A stretch of DNA of 64,000 bases from Euclidia mi (lineage: Eukaryota > Arthropoda > Insecta > Lepidoptera > Erebidae): assembly GCA_944739405.2 (NCBI GenBank), contig OX123186.2, forward strand, positions 93,385,727-93,449,726. Reading direction: 5' to 3'. Positions 11,054-21,377 of this stretch are shown here, in pieces; position 1 is the first letter of the stretch, and the number at the start of each line of letters is the position of its first letter. A model generated the notes under the pieces. The model did not search any database. It saw only the letters and a list, made by a program, of their open reading frames with translations, and was not told the origin of the DNA. Position numbers and translations under genes: made by a program.

Positions 11054-12696
11054 TTAATATATGTGCATCTCACGGTTGCTGTGAATAATTGCATTTCAGC
11101 CGCCTGCAGTATTTCGTAAAAGCGCCATACATTTTCATACTCTGACTATTGTCGCATGACACGTCAGTTGCTCGCGTCAGTCGCGGCGGCGATGCACAGA
11201 ATTGCACAAGTAGTGACAAGTCGAGGATTGTGCATTAATCATAGTTTTAAGTCACTGTATAAATTGTACTGTAAAATATTATGTTTGTGTGCGTAGTTTA
11301 TTATTTGGCTATCTATCTCCTTGCGGTATTAGAAGGTTACTTAACTGCAGAACTTGGGATCGTTTTAAGACCATACAAAGCGCATATTAAATGCGATTGC
11401 ATACATTGCGTTCTTCTTCAGTTCTGTAGATGGCACTCAACACCGCCTTGCGTACTCGTGTTAGTATATTTTGATATGAGATGCAGGACCATGTGTAGCA
11501 TTTGTGGCAACACGGTATTTTGTGGTTTGTACTCCAATTTTCATCATGGCTAACTTTTTCTTATTAATAATATAAATTTCAAGTATAATTTGTACAATGT
11601 ATAGGTTTGCTAAAAAGAAAACGGAAATATTCTGTCTAATCTACTAAACGGACCCTTGGCTCAATGGAAACGATCTTAGATGCGACCAGGATGATGCTAG
11701 GACGATGATGATAATGACGAATGTACACGTTTGCTGAATTCATTAAAATGTGTTCATACTGGTACTGTTGTTCGCCTATTTACTAGCATCAGTAAGCATC
11801 TATCAAACATGTAATCTAGTGCTGAATTACAGAGCTGAGTAATTTTGGAAGGTAAAAAGACATTGCCAACCATATTTTCAGTTTTAATTGCTCGTGCTCG
11901 ATAGTTCTCAACGGGCTTATAACTTAAAAGAATCATTGGACATTAGGTATATTGATTAATTATGCAACCTTTAAATAACAAACAGATAATCGGGATACCA
12001 AGACGATTTTGTTTTAATTATTAAAATATGAATAATTAAAATATGGAACACCGGCCAGGGATGGCTTATGCCATAGTGATCACTTACGTAAAGGCATTTA
12101 AATTACTTATGTATTACCCAGTATAAATCACTGTGATCATCATACAGAATTTGATAAAATCTAAGCAATGTATACGACTAAACCACTATTCCTTGAAGTA
12201 GCAAAACTAATAAAGAACAATATGTGCCAGCCTTTTATAAATTAAGTTCTTTAGCCCATATCTTAGTGTAATGAAGCATTTACTTATGAAACTAGTAATA
12301 AGAATTATACCAAAATTAATTAATTTTTGGTTAAAATAAAAATAAGTGTATTCTAATAAAATGAGTGTATTCTAATAATTTATGACTACATCACTTTTAA
12401 ATGTTTGTCTGTGTCTATGCAATATATTTCATTAAAAAGTATCACTGATAGTATAATTGCAAATCAAACATCCAATTAATTTAGTTTTTGGTTGAGTAAC
12501 TTTCAGATATGTAACTATCCATCCTTATTTATCTGTACTATATTTACGTATTAAAGTCCGTTAGCATTATCTAAGCCCCACATATGTATTTGTTACTTTA
12601 TCGAGAATGCCACAGTTGCGAAGTCAAAATAAATCTTATTTGGGGAGGACATTTTTACATATTGATTACTTGTCTGAATTTTACTTTCTTTTCCAG
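11054..12696. other. Spacer with SINE tail remnant
   Basis: A piece at about 11645-11715 (aaacggacccttggc, gatgcgaccaggatgatgct) looks like the 3' tail of the tRNA-type SINEs seen at 32380 and 46260. The 90-codon frame at 11281-11553 has no recognisable domain. The rest is AT-rich. Confidence 0.45.
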
Positions 12697-12911
12697 GGCC
12701 TGTAGTATTTATGACTCCCCGTGGTAAGCAACAGTTGTACTACAACGGCTTCAAGTATTCTTGTAGGAATCGCTATGAAGGAAAACCAGATGTCCGCTGG
12801 TACTGTTCCTCACATCATTTCAAAGGATGCAGAGCTTCCGTTAGGACAAGAGACTACAAAATTATTTGTCTATCCGAAATTCATAATCACGAACCAGCTT
12901 TGCTATGTTAG
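12697..12911 (+). CDS. mod(mdg4): mod(mdg4)-like alternative 3' exon 8, FLYWCH finger
   Basis: A 71-residue module after the canonical acceptor ctttcttttccag, shared phase ([G]GG). It reads GPVVFMTPRGKQQLYYNGFKYS up to the aromatic box, then RWYCSSHHFKGC, EIHNHEPA and a stop four residues on. The in-frame ATG at 12711 is internal to the exon and need not be a start. It is the closest relative of the module at 10791. The LINE inserted 0.5 kb downstream separates it from the next module. Confidence 0.86.
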
Positions 12912-13388
12912 GCAAAAAAAATTAATCGGTATAAAAAGGTGATTTAATACATAATATATTTCCCATAGTGTTGTAATGTTAGTACTTAATTGTAATTGTA
13001 AAAGATACGGATTTATTGTGCCGAATTGTGTAATTTTTATATACGGCGAAAATGTGCAATAGCTTATGATTGAAAATGTGCAATAGTCGGTATTGAAAAA
13101 ATATGCAATAATTCAAAGATAATATGCAATATTATTTTAGTCATTTAGAAAGATACAATATATTATGTGGAAGAAGAAAGTACAACTCGTTTTATACCTA
13201 CGTCTGTGAATTCATACATACTGTTAGGTATAGCATAAAAGAGGATTCGTGCTATTTCTTGAAAATATGTCAGCAATTGTTTATCCGTCAAAATGAAAAA
13301 TATGGCTGATATGTGACAACCATGTGTAATCAATTAATATTGTATATCATAATTTGCACGAGCATATTATAAATATAGATAAATTTTA
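12912..13388. other. 3' flank of exon 8
   Basis: AT-rich. Three related phrases (gcgaaaatgtgcaatagctt, gaaaatgtgcaatagtcggt, gaaaaaatatgcaataattc) form a short decayed tandem repeat near 13045-13115. No gene seen. Confidence 0.4.
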
Positions 13389-13540
13389 ACGTGAAATGAA
13401 ATGAAATGAAATGAAATGAAATGAAATGAAATGAAATTATTCTTTATTTCGTGTAAACTTTGTTTAAAGTGCTTACGAAACGTCAATTTTAAATTTATCA
13501 GTTTGTACAAGTATGTATTTTTATGTTGAATTAGAGCAGC

Positions 13541-16533
13541 TCAATTCCAAGCATTTTTGTCGTCTATATAATCGGAAATTTTATAATATGCTTTTAAACA
13601 CAATTTAGTTTTAACAATAATCTTAAATTTATTTATTGTTAAATTTCTAATATTAAGAGGGAGCTTGTTATAAAAGCGTATACACTGCCCCATAAAACAG
13701 TTACTTATTTTGTGGAGGCGGGTGCTATGAACTACAAGATTATACTTATGTCTAGTATTTACAGTGTGAAGATCACTTTTTTTACTAAATTTGTCAATAT
13801 TCTTGTGGACATGTAACAGATTATCGTATATATATTGCGATACAACAGTTAGAATGCCTATCTCACTGAACTTTTCTCTAAGAGAAACACGAGGACCGAG
13901 GTTGTAAATTCCCCTTATTGCTCTTTTCTGCAGAACAAATATTGTGTTAAGGTCTGCAGCATTCCCCCAGAGAAGAATCCCATAAGACATAATACTATGA
14001 AAGTAACTGAAATAAACCATTCTAGCTGTATCTATATCTGTAAGGCGTCTAATTGTCTTAACTGCATAAGCTGCAGAACTAAGTTTGCCCGAAAGTCTTT
14101 CTATATGCGGACCCCATTGAAGCTTGGTATCAAGCATAATACCTAGAAACATAGTTGTCCCGACGGGCTCAATTCTGGATTCCTTAAGTTGTACATTGGT
14201 TTCCACCTGTTTAACATTGGGCATTGAGAATTTTAATAGTTTGGTTTTCTTATCATTAAGTAATAAATTATTTACATTAAACCAATTAACAACTTTAGAG
14301 AGTGCATTGTTTACTTCGTCAAAATTTCTCTGCTGTCGTCTATTATTAAAAATTAAGGAGGTATCATCCGCGAACAACACAATCTCATGATTCTTCTTTA
14401 CGTAATAGGGTAGATCGTTAATATAAATCAAAAAAAGAAATGGACCGAGGATTGAACCCTGCGGGATTCCCATTTTTAAGGCAGAACCTGGAGATGTCTT
14501 GTCATTGATCTGGATCTTCTGGATTCGGTTGCCCAAGTAAGAAACCAGGAGATCGAGAGCTTTGTTCCTAACGCCGTAATGATACAATTTCCTGACCAGA
14601 GTGTCATGATGTACACAATCAAATGCTTTTGACAAGTCGCAAAAAATACCTAAAGCATCTTGCGACTTCTCCCAAGCAGCAAATATACTTTTGAGTAACT
14701 CAACTCCTGCGTCAGTAGTCGAACGACCCCTCGTAAATCCGAACTGTTTCCCGTGAAGTAAATTATGACTATTAAAATAACTAAGTAACTGACTAAGAAT
14801 TAATTTTTCAAAAATTTTACTAAGTGTCGGTAATACAGAAATAGGTCGAAAATTAGAAGGGTCGGTTGTGTCACCAGATTTAAATAAAGGTATAACTTTA
14901 CTATATTTCATTAAGTCAGGAAATATTCCAAAAGCAACGCAACCATTGAATACCTTTGCAAGATGTGGAGCAATTATGGTAATAATTGATGAAGTAGTCT
15001 TCACTGACAATCCCCACAAATCCATTGTCTTTTTCATATTTATAGTTTTAAATTGTTTAAGAATATCATCAGTAGTAACAACAGTAAATTCAAAGGCTGC
15101 ATCACATTCTGGCACGCAGTCCCTAAGAAGCATTTCAGCAGACATGGAAGATGAGTTGAGCGACTCTGTTGTCACTATAGGTATATTAGCAAAGAAATTC
15201 TCAAATTCTATCGCAACTTCCAGGTCCTCTGCAATACTCACATTATTGATTTTTAAAAGGTAGTCGCGGCTGCGTGCTTTGGCTCTGCCAGTTTCATTGT
15301 TGATGACATTCTAGGTAGCCTTTATAGTGTTTTCTGATAATTTTATTTTATTTCTCAAATAAATAGATTTTGCTGTATTACAAGCTTGTCTAAATGTTTT
15401 AGAATATTTTCTTACGTAATTAATAAAGGTCTGACTATTATTATAAGACTTTTCATTATACAGTTCATATAACCTAATCCGGCTTTTATGAATACCTTCA
15501 GTTGCCCAGTCACTAAACATCAGACGGTCAGTTACATTTAATTTTTTGGATGTAAATACAGTCTGAAATTCGTCATTAATTAAATTGAATAAAGAGGTAT
15601 ATAACTGATCCGGATGGGCATGATGAGGCAACCAATGCATTTTTCGAGATAAATTGTTTTTAAAAGTTTTAAGACGATTCTGGTTTATTGGTATATATTT
15701 AACAATTTTTCTCTGGTCTTTCGGACATTCTCTTGGACAACAGATTAACTGCCCACAGTGATCTGACTGAAGCATATTAATCAAAGATTTGTGTAATGGT
15801 TTTATACTAGTAAATATATTATCAATACAAGTACCACTTGTGGCAGTCACTCTAGTTGGTTCATAGAAATTATGACATAAATTGTATGACTTAAATAAAT
15901 TTAAAAAATTGATAGTTGAAGAGCATTTTTCTAATATGTTAATATTAAAGTCTCCACAAATAGCAACCGTTTTACGACAATTACAAACTTTGCTTAGAGC
16001 ATCCTCCATAATAACTAAAAAACTTTCAAATGGTGCACATGGAGGTTTGTATACGCTCATAACAATGAACTGCTCAAACTCAACACATGTAATCTCTACT
16101 ACTCGCTCAACAGAGAGGCTCACAATGTCAGTCCTTTCTTTAAATTTTAGAAATTTACTTACTATGATTAACGAGCCACCATGGATAAAATTTTCTCTAC
16201 TGAACGAGCTTGCAACCTGGTGGTTATTGAAATTGAATATGAACTGGTGGCTTCTAGCCAATGTTCTGTAATGCATAAAATATCAATATTGTTACAGTTC
16301 ATAAACAATTCCAATTCTAACTCCTTACCCATCAACCCTTGTATATTTTGATGCACCAGGTTGATACAATTTTTAGAAATATTTTTTGTAAGTGTGGTTG
16401 ATGGAACTATATATTTATCACTTAAATTGGGTACAGAATTTGATGTCTTATTAAATATATTGCCAGAGATTGACTCTATTGTCTCAGAAATCAATTTAAA
16501 GAGTTTGGAACGGATTCCAAGCTTATATTGCAT
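13541..16533 (-). pseudogene. LINE ORF2: AP endonuclease and reverse transcriptase, broken
   Basis: Endonuclease boxes appear in order: NLVHQNIQG, CITEHWL, MSVYKPPC, ICGDFNINI, GTCIDNIFTS and SDHCG. RT boxes follow: NFRPISVLPTLSK, FCDLSKAFDCVHHDTL, MGIPQGSILGPFLFLIYIND, the catalytic FADDTSLIF, and LGIMLDTKLQWGPHI. Two lesions split it: a frameshift between about 16270 and 16170 (after EHWLEATSSYS), and a TAG near 15312 where the second copy reads TGG (AT-W-NV). The RT portion of 566 codons is otherwise open. Function in life would be target nicking and target-primed reverse transcription; this copy is dead unless the breaks are tolerated. Confidence 0.85.
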
Positions 16534-18107
16534 GTCAAATTTGACTGCTCAATAAAAGCAGTGTGGTTAGCCAAAACCTTGGCTGAGTTATTAATACAAT
16601 AAGCTAGCGATGATGCTATTTGTCTTTTATAAAAATGTGATATATAATAATTATCATATGTCAAATAAAAATTTCTAATTAACGCATTAGAGTCAATAAT
16701 GTCAATCAAATTATTATAAAATGTCATAGTATGCAATTTTGAATTAATCTTAAATCTATAATCATTTTCAGCTTGTGGCAACAGCTTACTGTAAGGAAAA
16801 GCAAGAAGCAGAATTTTTCTAACTTTTAAATTGAGTAATTGGTCAAAATATCTCTGTATAACATTTATATTTGCATTTCCTCTTCTCCCAATAAATATAA
16901 TGATTGTTGTTTCAGAACAGTATGATTTAGACAAAATAGATTGCATTATTTGAGAATAACTTGCTCCAGGCATACATAAGTTAGTAATAGCTAAACCTGT
17001 CCTTTGCCGCAACAATTGGCTCATGTTTTTTCCTATCTCATCACTAAACATTAAAAGTTTGTCAGTGTTTGTAATGTGAGTTGAGAAGGAAGTGCGAAAA
17101 TTAGAATTAGAATCAATGGTGCTGTTACCCACTGCATCAGAGGGTGATAACAAATCAGAGCAACAATTCAATGTAGTTGGCTGTGAATGACTCTGTGGCG
17201 ACTGGCTATGTTCATTGTCATGATTATTATTGGTAAGAGATTGGAGCCTCTGCTCATTATACTTACACAAGTCAACTAAGTCATCCATTGCCAAGATATG
17301 CTCATTTATTTGTTTTTGTGATAAATTATATTTTTTTGTCATGTTCAGTAAAGATTCTTGTAAACTGTCAATCTCCGTCTGCAAACAATGCATATCAGCA
17401 TCATACTTTAATAGATTGGAATCTAATTTAGCTAGACATACTGACATCTGTTCCTTTACATTTACATATTTTTTGCAATAATGTACATTTATGTTTGATT
17501 TCTTGTACATTCTTAATAATTTTTCCTTTTTCCTGATTAATTTGTTAATTTTAAGATACTTCTTCAATTTATTACAGGCCTTCATGTTTCTAAATGACTG
17601 AATAGTTGAATTAGATTCTGTTAAATCAATAGTCACTATATTTCTACTGCTATCGTCGGAGATGGCAGAAACCATGCATGGAGCGCTACCAACCAGCTCA
17701 TCAAACAGTGATTGTGTAGTGACTGATTTCATTGACTGGTTTGCACTTTGTAATAAGTTTATTTGATTATTGGCCTCACTTAAGAGACCCTCCAATTCAG
17801 TGATGCGTTTGAGAGCATTCTCAAATTCATCACTGCACCTGTCAAATTGCATAACAATGTTTTGTAACCTATCCCTTTCATCTAAAGTAGTGACTAAAGT
17901 AGTGTGCATTTCTGCCATCTCACTCCTAAGCTGAGAGTTTTTCCCTAAAATCTGTAGCATTTCCTTCTCATTGTCCTCATGTTCACTTTGTAGTGACTGA
18001 CACAAATCCTTATATTTCTTTAGTTCTACAAGGGTCACCTGTAATTTCTCATCGTCTTGGCGTGCCCTTCTGGTCATCATCTTGTTAAAAGTAAATAAAC
18101 AAAGCAA
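16491..18107 (-). CDS. LINE ORF1 protein with coiled coils and SGNH-like domain
   Basis: A 538-codon open frame. Residues 15-130 and 205-295 are rich in heptad-like Leu/Ile/Glu/Lys and predict coiled coils, as needed for ORF1 multimers. From about residue 352 a compact domain resembles the esterase-type (SGNH) ORF1 domain of CR1-like elements: FSDEIG, PGASYSQI, then IGRRGN and a late DNYYISH. The usual GDS Ser box is not obvious (FSDE instead), so catalytic activity is doubtful. The real start may be Met10 or Met11 (MMTRRARQ). It overlaps the downstream endonuclease frame by about 40 nt. The uninterrupted frame suggests a fairly recent insertion. Confidence 0.7.
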   Translation of the reverse strand: MLCLFTFNKMMTRRARQDDEKLQVTLVELKKYKDLCQSLQSEHEDNEKEMLQILGKNSQLRSEMAEMHTTLVTTLDERDRLQNIVMQFDRCSDEFENALKRITELEGLLSEANNQINLLQSANQSMKSVTTQSLFDELVGSAPCMVSAISDDSSRNIVTIDLTESNSTIQSFRNMKACNKLKKYLKINKLIRKKEKLLRMYKKSNINVHYCKKYVNVKEQMSVCLAKLDSNLLKYDADMHCLQTEIDSLQESLLNMTKKYNLSQKQINEHILAMDDLVDLCKYNEQRLQSLTNNNHDNEHSQSPQSHSQPTTLNCCSDLLSPSDAVGNSTIDSNSNFRTSFSTHITNTDKLLMFSDEIGKNMSQLLRQRTGLAITNLCMPGASYSQIMQSILSKSYCSETTIIIFIGRRGNANINVIQRYFDQLLNLKVRKILLLAFPYSKLLPQAENDYRFKINSKLHTMTFYNNLIDIIDSNALIRNFYLTYDNYYISHFYKRQIASSLAYCINNSAKVLANHTAFIEQSNLTCNISLESVPNSLN

Positions 18108-18399
18108 GTAAAGATCACAGGTTTGTGTAAGACACCAACAAAGTTGTTTGAGTAAATTGTGATATGCTCACTTGATATTATTGCTTGTGTAAGGTGTACG
18201 AAAGTCAAATAAGAAGTAAACTCGCCTCAAATTCGCTCAAATTTAGTTATTATTGTAAAATTAATGCAAATTCTTTTTAAATTGTACGTTAGTTTGACAG
18301 TTGACTTACTTGACTTTGCAAAACTTTTACAACTTGATAAACACCAATTATCACTGTTATTATACAACAATTATAATGATCACAGCTTATTACATAAGG

Positions 18400-21162
18400 A
18401 ATTAGCAAATTAGGCACATTATTATTAATTAAATAGATTTAAAACTAATAAATTATTGGGAGAATACAGTTTCACGTTATGCCGCCAGTGTTGCCAGAAG
18501 CCAAAAAAAGAAAGGCCAGTAAAGGCAATTTTTCAAAGATTTTACTTGATGTCATTTACACTAAAGGCACAAAAATATATAATAGGACCATTAGAATAAA
18601 TATATTTTATTACAGGGAATATTTATGAAAAAATTGTAAGATAATAATTATGATGTAAAAAATCCTAAATGGTATAGGTATGGTTTCGTCCAACTATTAC
18701 GAAATTGGTTTAGGTCATACAGAAATGCTCAATATTACCTTGGCTTGGTGACGGAGCCAAATGACAAAGCACAAATTTCCTTTGGCTTGATTTAGTCATG
18801 AAGAGCTCTTGCTCAAATTGGTCTGGGCTCTAAATAATTATGTGGAACTCGGCTCAAATTCTTTTCGAGCCTCACACTTCCAAAGCACAGAGCTGAACAG
18901 TATTTTGAGTTAGTCAAGCGTCATAATAATATTATGTCAGTGGCAAGATTAGGCACATAACGACAATATAAATAAGGGTTGTATTTAACTGTTACTCAAT
19001 TTATCTCTGATTTCTTCCAAAAAAATATAACTTTGGTCCACCGAAAATACTAATTGCACCACAAAATATACTCATAAAATATTTCATAATGAACACCTGT
19101 TTATTGACCGTTAATAATAAAAATAAACCTTTCAATTACAGAAGCATATCATTTCTTTTTACTTTTAACAACCAAATAAATTAATAAGCTAAGTTAACGG
19201 AGCCCTACTTCGCAGGGCTCCTTTTTTGGGTGCAGCGTCATAAGAGAACCTAACATAACCTATTAAGTTTTCTGAGTGGATAAGTTTCCCGAGCGGATGA
19301 GACTCTTCTTATCAAATGATATTTTGTAGAAACATCGTCATATTTGGTGTGCAAATAGTATTTTAGTAGGCAAGTCAGAATTTTAGTGAAATAATAAAGT
19401 TTCTTAGCACTTCAGTATGTTACTTAAGATATTTGATGCACTGTTATTTGATGCAAAATATCCGTATAAATAATAGTAGTAGTGCTTCTCGCTTTAGTTC
19501 CTTAAATGGCACTAAGCATGAGCCAAACAAAATTTGAGCTCGAGTAATTTTAGAGTTTTGAGTTCTACTTAACATTCCAAGTAAATACGCTCGTTTATTA
19601 TATTGTGATGCACTCTGAAAGGCATAGTGATAATATTTTCGTTACGTTGGTTTTGAGTTACTCGGTAATTTAATTATTTATGTTTGTTTCTTTTTATTTG
19701 GATGTGTTTTAAATAAAAACGGTATTTTTATATTGTGTTTTTCTTCACCCATCATGTAGTGTTTTTATGTGTCGCGTCCGCTCAGCGGACTTTGCACTTC
19801 AGTGCACTTCTGTGTCGAGTTCGCTATGGGAATCTGCCGTAGATTTATGGGCTGTTTTGTCGATTGCTACAGTTCTCTCTCTATGGTACTTATTAAAAAT
19901 CGACTAAAAATGAACAGGTTCTCTCTACCCCATAAAAATTATTTGGTCTGTGGTACAAAAATTTTTAACGATCATCGATTTAAACAGTGATCATTTCAGT
20001 CAGTGTTTCTCGCGAACTAGTCTGTTTGTGCAACAACAAATTGTGTGATAACTTTGGTTTATCTGCTGAAAATATAGAAAACTAAGCAATAATAAATTTT
20101 ATTTACTAACATGGGTATATTCTTTACATTTTATATCAAAAACAATCATTAAAGCAACGACCAAGTCATTTAACGAAGTTGTAGGTTTGATTTGTAATTT
20201 TAGTTCGATATACAGAAAGTCGGGTTTTTCTAGACCTATACCCTAAAAATACTTTGTCTGTGTAAAGTCCGCTCACGGGACTCCACAGATATAAATATTT
20301 AACATTTTGACCCGTCACAGGCACATAACGACAATATAAAGTAGTAGTGGCGCTTCTCGCTTTAGTTTATTAAATGGCACTAAGCATGAGCCAAACAGAC
20401 TTTTAATAGGCAGTAGTGAGGATGAGAGACGAGGGCTAAAGGTCTTAGCCCACTTACTCGACTCTGCTCTCACGCCTCGCCAAAAAAAGGAAATCATTTA
20501 AACATGAGCTTTAATTATTGGTCTTTAGGTATTTTTTACATCCCAACGTCATCAGCCCTTTAAACTGTACCACTGCTGGGCACGGGCTCTCTCACTATGA
20601 GAACGGTAAGGCCCATATTTGAATGATATTCTTTTTGTTGGCTGGGAGTGGAGTTGTGTAAGTGGGCCTCTTTCCTAACCTTTAAGCCTCTCGCTCAGAC
20701 ACATTTACTTATTAAAACAGAAAGTATTAGTGCTGTGAGCTGTGATTTTTGACTACCTCAAGTTATATTTACTTAAATATTTTTCAATACTGATGCCCTT
20801 TTAACACTTTTAACTTGGAATAATTATTATTGAAAAGTCAAATCCTTAATGTCACAATTGACGTCCTTTCCAAATTATCTTATCTTAGTTCTGTGCCATA
20901 TTAACCATACCATAATATTTTCAGAGAGATGCTAAGACAGAGGCAATGCTCCAGGGCATCCACACATACATTGAGTCAAAACAACTACCAATTTCTTGCG
21001 ACATTTCAGGTAGTCAATTCACCCTATGCGGTCTTTCTCTTCTGCGTCTTAGGGGTTCATCATCAAACAAATAAGTTTCAAAGTGAAAAGTTGATGTCAA
21101 AATTACTTAGGCCATAATGTGACGCTTATGTTGTGATGTATTAAGCTTCTTAAACATTTCAG
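18400..21162. other. Repeat-rich spacer between LINE and exon 9
   Basis: Two copies of a phrase run 'gcttctcgctttagtt...aaatggcactaagcatgagc' (about 19483-19530 and 20350-20398). Both sit near 'aggcacataacgacaatata' (18950 and 20320). A GC-rich hairpin ggagccctacttcgcagggctcc is at 19199-19221. A SINE-like piece (gtaccactgctgggcacggg) is near 20566. No FLYWCH module or other gene was found. Confidence 0.5.
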
Positions 21163-21377
21163 GGGAATTCATCACATCTCGCCGAGGTAAACGTATGATA
21201 AGAATGAATGGGTACACTTACTATCACGCTCGCAATTCAGGTGCAAGAGCAAGATGGCCTTGTTCGACACATCATCGACACGGTTGCAGAGCGGCCATCA
21301 AAACTATTGATGACGTCATAATCTGGTACAATGAAGAACACAATCATGAAAGAACGGCGTATGACATGTATTCTTAG
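21163..21377 (+). CDS. mod(mdg4): mod(mdg4)-like alternative 3' exon 9, FLYWCH finger
   Basis: A 71-residue module after cttaaacatttcag, shared phase ([G]GG). It reads FITSRRGKRMIRMNGYTY, then RWPCSTHHRHGC and EEHNHERT, ending MYS. The residue between W and C is Pro, unique in the array, and the GC-side histidine run (THHRHGC) is unusual. IKTIDDVII after the second Cys links it to the module at 10791 (LKTIDDVIV). AATAAA at 21451-21456 follows the stop by about 75 bp. Confidence 0.86.

Larger units (their letters stand above)
13389..18400 (-). mobile_element. CR1/Daphne-like non-LTR retrotransposon, near full length
   Basis: About 5 kb on the minus strand: ORF1 (18107-16491), then an APE-endonuclease plus reverse-transcriptase ORF2 in three pieces (16533-13541). 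At the 3' end is a short UTR closed by a (TGAAA)n run of about nine units at 13396-13436. The 5' limit is inferred from the start of ORF1 and could lie anywhere between 18110 and 18480. A truncated second copy is at 51387-54803. The clade is inferred from the ORF1 type and from RT motifs. It splits the FLYWCH array between exons 8 and 9. Confidence 0.85.

Noticed and set aside
11281..11553. Cys-rich 90-codon frame
   Set aside because: Cysteines are irregular, with no acceptor, no known domain and no neighbours that support it.
13396..13436. Short direct repeats that could suggest a CRISPR-like array
   Set aside because: It is a pentanucleotide (TGAAA) tail of a LINE in a eukaryotic genome.
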